Position numbers and translations under genes: made by a program
Notes under the pieces: model-generated
What the model saw: only the letters and a program-made list of their open reading frames with translations
Told to the model about the DNA's origin: nothing
The model's database searches: none
Origin: JAAKFL01 sp964629645
GTDB lineage: Bacteria > Chlamydiota > Chlamydiia > Chlamydiales > SLFE01
Assembly (NCBI GenBank): GCA_964629645.1
Contig: CAZVSU010000072.1
Location: 1-12,981 of the forward strand
Length of the DNA: 12,981 nt
Reading direction: 5' to 3'
Shown here: one piece after another, positions 8,012 through 12,981 of the stretch
Layout of the letters: every line of letters starts with the position of its first letter
Numbering within the stretch: position 1 is the stretch's first letter

Positions 8012-8957
8012 TGTCTTGATCTACGATGTCCTCCAACCCGGCAGCGGTTATGCCGGCATCTGTGATCTCCCAGATGTCCATTAAATTAAGATGGGTTAGA
8101 TGATCCATGTCCTTCAAGTGGAGGAGGCCGGCATCTGTGATCTCAGAGCACCATCTTAAGTTAAGGTGGATCAGATTTTTCAAGTCCTTAATGGAGAGAA
8201 GGCTGTCATCTGTGATTGCGAAGCATCCCTTTAAGTTGAGATGCGTCAGATTTTTCAAGTCCCTAATGCAGAGGAGGCCGGCATCTGTGATCTCAATGCA
8301 CCCCTTTAAATTGAGATGCGTCAGATTTTTCAAGTCCTTAATGCAGAGGAGGCCGGTATCTGTGATCTGCTTACAAGAGCTTAAGTTGAGTTCTGCCAGA
8401 TTCGGGAAATTGTTAAGAGATGCCAAGCCATTGTCGGTGATCCGTCTGCACCAGCTTAAGTCGAGTTTTGCCAGATTCGGGAAATTGTTAAGGGATGCTA
8501 AGCCTTTGTCGGTGAGAATCGTATTCCCACACAAAATAAGGGTTTTGAGGTTTGGCAGTTGTTGGAGATTGACACAATCTTCATCGGAAAAATTTTCCGG
8601 TAACACGATATGTTCTATATTTGGACAGTGATCTCTTATTGTGTCTATGATCTCTTTTGTGACGGTAATACCGGTTAAATTAACGCTATCGGCGTATTGA
8701 AGGGCGACCGCATTTTTTAATAGAAATTCGCTTTTGCTTGAGGGATCAAATGTTTTGAAAGCTTGAGTAATTTTTTGATAGTATCTTTCAGGAAGTTTAT
8801 TTTTTACAAGTAAAGGATCTTGTGCGGCATTTGATAGTGCTTTGCTGAGGCACGCTAGTGACGCTAAATCATTTTCGTCCAATTTCTCGAAGATCTCGAG
8901 CTTGATTTCATGGGGCATCAAACTGAGATAATCATAATTTTCACCTTTTACATTCAT
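7992..8957 (-). CDS. F-box and leucine-rich-repeat protein, putative secreted effector
   Basis: This 321-residue protein has eukaryotic architecture. Residues 11-55 match the F-box pattern (MPHEIKLEIFEKLDENDLAS, then LACLSKALSNAA and DPLLVKNKL), the fold that binds Skp1 in SCF ubiquitin ligases. A linker follows, then one degenerate and seven regular 25-residue cysteine-containing LRRs (136-310) of the type NLTHLNLKGCxEITDAGLL, as in eukaryotic FBXL and AMN1 proteins. By family analogy the LRRs choose a target and the F-box docks it to host ubiquitin ligase. There is no Sec signal or membrane segment, so type III or similar export into the host is inferred. The frame is open to an ATG at 8993, but that would overlap the likely promoter. 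The ATG at 8957 has AGAGGT eight bases upstream and is preferred. Its 3' end overlaps recD by 20 bases. The 5' half is more AT-rich than the rec genes, hinting at foreign origin. Confidence 0.85.
   Translation of the reverse strand: MNVKGENYDYLSLMPHEIKLEIFEKLDENDLASLACLSKALSNAAQDPLLVKNKLPERYYQKITQAFKTFDPSSKSEFLLKNAVALQYADSVNLTGITVTKEIIDTIRDHCPNIEHIVLPENFSDEDCVNLQQLPNLKTLILCGNTILTDKGLASLNNFPNLAKLDLSWCRRITDNGLASLNNFPNLAELNLSSCKQITDTGLLCIKDLKNLTHLNLKGCIEITDAGLLCIRDLKNLTHLNLKGCFAITDDSLLSIKDLKNLIHLNLRWCSEITDAGLLHLKDMDHLTHLNLMDIWEITDAGITAAGLEDIVDQDIKAAVS
7998..8049. repeat. 10-bp inverted repeat at the recD / F-box gene junction
   Basis: AACCGCTGCC at 7998-8007 is the exact reverse complement of GGCAGCGGTT at 8040-8049, separated by 32 bases. 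The recD stop codon (8009-8011) lies just inside the left arm, and the F-box gene's last codons use both arms. A bidirectional stem-loop terminator would be logical for converging genes. However, neither side has a run of T after the stem and the loop is long, so the terminator role is only inferred. Confidence 0.4.
8028..8552 (-). repeat. Seven tandem 75-bp repeats encoding LRRs
   Basis: Unit length is a constant 75 bp (25 codons). The best pair, around 8231-8291 and 8306-8366, differs at only a few bases. A second close pair lies around 8381-8430 and 8456-8505 and encodes the GLASLNNFPNLA version. The third unit in protein order starts like the SLNNFP type and ends like the CIKDLK type. Two repeat subtypes with a hybrid between them suggest growth by duplication and unequal crossing-over. 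No spacer separates the units, and the array lies within one coding frame. Confidence 0.85.
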
Positions 8958-8964
8958 AATCATG

Positions 8965-8970
8965 ACCTCT
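8965..8970 (-). promoter_or_regulatory. Ribosome-binding site deciding the F-box gene start
   Basis: Read on the minus strand, AGAGGT lies eight bases before the ATG at 8957. It is only two bases from the in-frame ATG at 8963 and downstream of the ATG at 8993, so it can serve only the 8957 start well. Confidence 0.6.
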
Positions 8971-8983
8971 TTTTTAGATCTAA

Positions 8984-9012
8984 ACTTTAACACAAGTAAT
9001 TAATTAAATCAA
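8984..9012 (-). promoter_or_regulatory. Possible housekeeping-sigma promoter for the F-box gene
   Basis: On the minus strand, TTGATT (9012-9007) and TAAAGT (8989-8984) are separated by exactly 17 bases, each matching four of six consensus positions. Transcription would begin near 8978, giving a leader of about 20 bases containing the AGAGGT site. The surrounding DNA is very AT-rich (TAATTAATTA and similar), so chance matches are likely and the call is tentative. Confidence 0.3.
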
Positions 9013-9321
9013 ATACTATTAATTAAAAATCAATTATTTAGGAGTTGCCTTATCTAGGGTATCGCATCTGCATAGGACCCCCGGACAGCGTCCAATTCCT
9101 GCTTCAATGGACTTTTTTTTGGTTCGTTTACGAGCTGTTCTTTGTGTACGGGCGATTCCGATACTGGACATGATCCGTTTTAAGAGGCTCGTTGCTATGA
9201 GGCAGAGGGTCTTTGGATTTTGTATGGGACTAATTTTTCATCCTCACAAAGAAAACCTAGCGCCGCGTCGGCGTCAAGACAACGAAAATTTTTATTGCTG
9301 AATAAAGCTGACTTTACGTAT
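9013..9321. other. Intergenic stretch without a supported gene, left of the gap
   Basis: An AT-rich part up to about 9040 gives way abruptly to mixed-composition DNA. Open frames exist on both strands: about 85 codons on the plus strand ending at 9301 with an internal ATG at 9107, and 45 very basic codons on the minus strand, 9171-9034. Neither has a convincing ribosome-binding site or a family I recognise. A small hairpin CGCCG-CGT-CGGCG lies at 9261-9273. Because the segment ends at an assembly break, it may be the edge of a multicopy element, but that is inference. Confidence 0.4.
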
Positions 9322-9421
9322 NNNNNNNNNNNNNNNNNNNNNNNNNNNNNNNNNNNNNNNNNNNNNNNNNNNNNNNNNNNNNNNNNNNNNNNNNNNNNNN
9401 NNNNNNNNNNNNNNNNNNNNN
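9322..9421. other. Assembly gap (100 N)
   Basis: A run of exactly 100 N separates the F-box side from the RHS side. Round-number gaps normally mark unknown distance between joined contigs. Linkage and orientation across it therefore rest on the assembly, not on this sequence. Confidence 0.98.
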
Positions 9422-9438
9422 TAGTGCCTTTTAAAAGC

Positions 9439-9442
9439 GGAG
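9439..9442 (+). promoter_or_regulatory. Ribosome-binding site for the RHS gene
   Basis: GGAG lies eight bases before the ATG at 9451, good Shine-Dalgarno spacing. The frame stays open back to the gap, but this site plus the signal peptide that begins at 9451 decide the start. The promoter would lie in or beyond the gap. Confidence 0.6.
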
Positions 9443-9450
9443 AAGCTCGG

Positions 9451-12400
9451 ATGTTGCGGTATTTTTTTCTTATCTGTTTAGTCGGGGCATCGCTGACAGC
9501 GGTAAGCCGGGATGAATCGCTGTCGCCGTCCGATCCCTTTGAACTCTCTGAATTTTCCGATTTTAATCGCTTGTCGTCGATGTCGGGTGTCAATCCGATC
9601 AGCGGACAGGTTTCAATGAGAGTCGTTGATCTCGTCGCAAAAGGCGCTCAGGAGATCACCTTGGGCCGCACTCATGTTTCCTTGGCCATGCCGGAAAGCA
9701 TCAGCCAAGATCCGTGGAACTCGGCCCGGTACATTTTTAGTCACTACCGAGGCTGGGTGACGAATCCGCATCTTGAAGCGCGGTTTCACGAGACGGGAAA
9801 AGGACTTACGATTCCCGATCAAAACGGAGCCTTATTAGAGTTTACTTTACTCAATGGAAAGTGGGAGCTTAAAGCGCCCTTCTATGGCATGAGCAACTGT
9901 TACCGGGATCAACCAAGTGGACAAAACGATCCCCGTAATATCCGCGTCCATAAGGCCGGACCTAAACTACACGTTATCCTTCCGAACGGGACACAAAGAT
10001 TTTACGAAAGCGTAAGCGGTGGAACCTATTATCTGAAAAAAGAACGGCTGCCCAATGGAAAATGGATCAAGACGACCTACGATATCAGAATGCTCAAAAG
10101 TATTGAGAGTATGGATCCCACGCTTTCGTTGACTTACGCAAAGATCGACGTTCAGGGATATAAGAGAGGAGGGAAACAAGAGTTTCATGCATCCAACCAC
10201 ACTTTTGTCGAGTATCAATACAATTGTCAAAGAGCCCGCTTCAATCCAAAAACAAATCATTCACGAATCGAAGGGTATCTCGATCTTCCACTGAGATTGA
10301 CCCTGGCAAAAAGTTCACTCAATGGCGAGGAGGCCATTACCTACAATAAAAACTACGGGATCGAAAGCATAAGTCGATCCAAATCATCGCTTTCTTTTTC
10401 TTATCAACCGTGCAAAGCGCGAAGCCGCTCTGCCATTCAATGCGTCAACAAGGTTTTTGCACCAGGGGAAAACGGCAAAGGAAACGTATGCATCGGCGAA
10501 TTGGACACCCGTCCTCCTGTCCCCGGAAGAGAAGATGGAGTCACAACTTTAACGCGCCCGGACGGGTCGAAAGTGATTACGACGTTTTCAAAAAAACTGC
10601 TTCCCTTAAAAGAAACGTTAATAACGAACGCAGGTACCGTACTCAAAGAGACCGAATATGAATGGACGAGCACTCATCGCCTCCGTTCGGTCAAGGTTGT
10701 TGAAAACGGATCCGTACTTTCGAAAAAAATCTATGATTACGACCGTTTTGGCAATCCTGTTCGGGAACATGTCTTCGGATCTCTTTCGGGCGAAGCTGAA
10801 GAGTGGGTCATTGAAAGAACCTTTTCAGACGATGGGTTTAACCTGCTTTTAAGCGAAAAAAAAGGAGACTTGGAAACGCGATTGTCCTATGTGCCGGCAA
10901 CGAATCTATTACAATCAAAATTTCTGGTAGAGAAGGGATCAATTGTTAAAAGAGAATTTAGAGACTATGACATCCACTACAATTTGAAAGCGATTATCGT
11001 AGATGACGGAACCGGATCAGACCCTGCAGATGTATCGGAAGTTTCGGAGAGGCATATCCAACGTTTTGTTCTAAGAGAAACGCAACCTTTTCTTCACATG
11101 CCTGAATGGAAGGAGGACTATTATCTCGATGGTCAAGAAGAAAAGCTACTCAGCAAAATACACATGATCTACGACAAGTACGGAAATGTATGCAAAGAAG
11201 AGATTTTTGATGCCGAAGGGCAGCTGACAAAGACCGTTTCTCGTGAGTATAATGCCGCCGGGGATCTTCTCTTTGAAACCAATGCGCTCGGACAAACAGC
11301 AGAATACACCTACGATGAAGAAGGGCGCTGCCTTTCCGAGATCTCATTTTCTGGCCGTACTTCGAAACAATGGCAATATGATGAAAGAGGGCGGCTTCTC
11401 TCTGAAACGATCACGGGAGATGATATTTCCTCTCGAAAAACAGATTATAAGTACGACGACTGCGATCGGCCCGTGGAAAAAATCGTTAATGATCTCAATG
11501 TCACAAAATGTGCCTATGATCTTCCTTTTGACCATCCCACAAGCATCACGCGCCCTGTAACGGCCGACCGCGAGGCTGTCATCGAGCGTTTTGATTACGA
11601 CGCAGATGGAAGGGTCATTATCAAGCAAAACAGCCTTGGACATGTTCTTCAAGCCAAACGGAACGTTTTTGGCGACGTGACAGAGGTGACTTATCCCGAT
11701 GCCTCCTCAGAAAGAACATTTTACAATAAAGAGAGAGAATGGGTTCAAAAAATTAACAGAAATGGAATGTGCACGAAAGTTGATCGGGATGCTTTTGGAC
11801 ACGTGACAGCGCAAAGACACTATTCCCCTTCAGGAGAGCTGCTCGCCGAAGAAACGTTTCTTTGGAATGCATTTCACTGTCTTGAAAAAACAGATGCCGA
11901 AGGACACAAGACAAAATATACCTATAACAAAGCAGGACAAAAAATCAGAGAAGAGACAGGCAGCGTTTCAACTCAATACTCCTATGATACGCTGGGACGT
12001 CTTAAAACGCGCGCCGCAGGCGCTCTCATCATTGAATACGATTATGACCTCCTCGATCGCATTGTCGAGACCAAAACTATGAATCGGGATCATAACGTCC
12101 TTGCTCTCGAGCGCTGCAGTTATGATCTTGCAGGCAACCTCGCGTCTGTTTCAACGCTTCAGGATGGAAAGTTTGCGATCGAGCGCTATGATTACGATGC
12201 TTTGGGAAGGCTGACAAGTTTCATAGACAAAAATGGCGCAGCCACGACGATCCGCTACAATGACTGCTTCATTAACGAAGCGGGTTCTTTCGTCACTAAA
12301 AAAACAGAAGTGGATCCACTCGGCAAACGCTCAGAAACAACTTACGATGTCGACAACAGGCCGGTATTAAAAGAGATTTTCTCACCCTTTGGTGCCCCCC

Positions 12401-12981
12401 TGCATGCCGAAAAAAGAACCTATGATACAGAGGGTCAACTTCTCGAGTTAAGGGAGATCATTCATCGTGACGATGCCCTTAACGACGTCAACATTTCCCG
12501 TTATGAATATGATGAAAACGGCAGACGAGTCAAAGAAGTTCAAGGAGCAAATTCAGAAAACGAAAGAGGGGTCCGATTTGCCTACTCTCCCGAAGGAGAG
12601 TGTATAGAAAAAAGATTTCCCGGAGGAGATGCGCTTTTTTATCATCGAAATTCCCTCGGCCACATTGAAAAGGTGACCGATCAAAATGGTTGTTTGATCG
12701 ATTGGTTTGAAACAGACCGAAGAGGTCGCATCATCCAAGCCAAACGGGGGGATGTCTCCGTTAAGCGAACTTATGATCCTCTTGATCGACTCATCGAAGA
12801 ATCGTGGTCGAATGGACTCTTCGTTCGAAAAAAATATGATGAACTTAACCGCCCCGAATTAATCGAATTTCCAGGGGGTAAAATTCTCTATGAATATAGC
12901 CCTCTCCACTTGAAGAAAGTGAAGAAACTGGATGATTCGGGACATCTCCTCTATGAACACGTTTATACTGAAATCGACTCC
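9451..12981 (+). CDS. RHS/YD-repeat protein with signal peptide (3' partial)
   Basis: This is a large exported protein of the RHS family, whose YD repeats build a hollow beta-shell, often around a C-terminal toxin. 1177 codons are visible without a stop and the gene runs off the window. Residues 1-20 form a Sec signal (MLRYFFLICLVGASLTAVS) without a lipobox. Residues 48-60 (NPISGQVSMRVVD, then QEITLGRTHVS) resemble the N-terminal RHS motif that precedes the shell. YD motifs become dense after about residue 570, for example YDEEGR at 621-626, YDERGR at 643, YDTLGR at 845, YDALGR at 915 and YDENGR at 1020. LRETQPFLHMPEWKEDYYLDGQEEKLL, within about 550-570, precedes them, as I recall from RHS proteins of environmental chlamydiae. 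The RHS core (DPxGxxDG-type) and C-terminal tip are not in view, so toxin, adhesin or structural role cannot be told. No frameshift is seen. The promoter is hidden by the gap. Confidence 0.88.
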   Translation, partial: MLRYFFLICLVGASLTAVSRDESLSPSDPFELSEFSDFNRLSSMSGVNPISGQVSMRVVDLVAKGAQEITLGRTHVSLAMPESISQDPWNSARYIFSHYRGWVTNPHLEARFHETGKGLTIPDQNGALLEFTLLNGKWELKAPFYGMSNCYRDQPSGQNDPRNIRVHKAGPKLHVILPNGTQRFYESVSGGTYYLKKERLPNGKWIKTTYDIRMLKSIESMDPTLSLTYAKIDVQGYKRGGKQEFHASNHTFVEYQYNCQRARFNPKTNHSRIEGYLDLPLRLTLAKSSLNGEEAITYNKNYGIESISRSKSSLSFSYQPCKARSRSAIQCVNKVFAPGENGKGNVCIGELDTRPPVPGREDGVTTLTRPDGSKVITTFSKKLLPLKETLITNAGTVLKETEYEWTSTHRLRSVKVVENGSVLSKKIYDYDRFGNPVREHVFGSLSGEAEEWVIERTFSDDGFNLLLSEKKGDLETRLSYVPATNLLQSKFLVEKGSIVKREFRDYDIHYNLKAIIVDDGTGSDPADVSEVSERHIQRFVLRETQPFLHMPEWKEDYYLDGQEEKLLSKIHMIYDKYGNVCKEEIFDAEGQLTKTVSREYNAAGDLLFETNALGQTAEYTYDEEGRCLSEISFSGRTSKQWQYDERGRLLSETITGDDISSRKTDYKYDDCDRPVEKIVNDLNVTKCAYDLPFDHPTSITRPVTADREAVIERFDYDADGRVIIKQNSLGHVLQAKRNVFGDVTEVTYPDASSERTFYNKEREWVQKINRNGMCTKVDRDAFGHVTAQRHYSPSGELLAEETFLWNAFHCLEKTDAEGHKTKYTYNKAGQKIREETGSVSTQYSYDTLGRLKTRAAGALIIEYDYDLLDRIVETKTMNRDHNVLALERCSYDLAGNLASVSTLQDGKFAIERYDYDALGRLTSFIDKNGAATTIRYNDCFINEAGSFVTKKTEVDPLGKRSETTYDVDNRPVLKEIFSPFGAPLHAEKRTYDTEGQLLELREIIHRDDALNDVNISRYEYDENGRRVKEVQGANSENERGVRFAYSPEGECIEKRFPGGDALFYHRNSLGHIEKVTDQNGCLIDWFETDRRGRIIQAKRGDVSVKRTYDPLDRLIEESWSNGLFVRKKYDELNRPELIEFPGGKILYEYSPLHLKKVKKLDDSGHLLYEHVYTEIDS

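Noticed and set aside
8028..8552. Regular repeats as a possible CRISPR array
   Set aside because: Units are contiguous, 75 bp and coding, with no unique spacers.
8107..8631. Plus-strand 174-codon frame with internal repeats opposite the F-box gene
   Set aside because: Its repeats are the antisense reading of the 75-bp LRR units. The minus strand gives a clear F-box/LRR protein, and the plus frame gives no known fold.
9034..9171. 45-codon, lysine/arginine-rich minus-strand frame with KS, CP and TPK spaced somewhat like ribosomal protein S12
   Set aside because: The match rests on a few residues, it ends before the conserved S12 PNSALRK block, and there is no ribosome-binding site. Basic composition alone could produce the resemblance.
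9261..9273. Hairpin CGCCG-CGT-CGGCG as a terminator
   Set aside because: The stem is only 5 bp and the nearest T run begins more than ten bases later. No gene ends immediately upstream.
9195..9593. Minus-strand open frame running through the N block
   Set aside because: It is open only because N codons cannot be stops, and most of it lies antisense to the start of the RHS gene. The two sides of the gap need not be in frame or even adjacent.

Overview
The window most resembles an environmental (amoeba-associated) member of the Chlamydiae, with moderately balanced base composition. A Waddlia/Criblamydiaceae-like genome would fit. This is inference from gene content: a bacterial RecBCD enzyme, an F-box/leucine-rich-repeat protein of eukaryotic type, and a large Sec-signalled RHS/YD-repeat protein of the kind I associate with these obligate intracellular bacteria. 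No rRNA or other taxonomic marker is present to settle it.

Layout. Positions 1-8011 (+) hold a tight recC-recB-recD operon. recC enters from the left edge without its N-terminus. recC and recB share an ATGA, and recB and recD overlap by 13 bases. All helicase motifs of RecB and RecD and the RecB nuclease residues are intact, so a working RecBCD helicase-nuclease for double-strand-break repair is expected. On the minus strand, 8957-7992, lies an F-box protein with seven 25-residue leucine-rich repeats encoded by a 75-bp DNA repeat array. It converges on recD, overlapping it by 20 bases, and a perfect 10-bp inverted repeat straddles the junction. A plausible promoter and ribosome-binding site lie upstream of this gene in AT-rich DNA. 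Positions 9013-9321 hold no gene I can support, and 9322-9421 is a run of 100 N, an assembly gap. From 9451 to the right edge (+) runs one open frame of at least 1177 codons, an RHS/YD-repeat protein with a signal peptide. Its C-terminal core and any toxin tip are outside the window.

How the genes work together. The recCBD genes make one complex. The F-box/LRR gene and the RHS gene are accessory, host- or competitor-facing genes next to a housekeeping operon, and nothing links them functionally to RecBCD. Because of the N run, the adjacency of the RHS gene to the rest depends on scaffolding. The most notable locus is the F-box/LRR gene: a candidate host ubiquitin-system effector with a repeat array that looks recently amplified.
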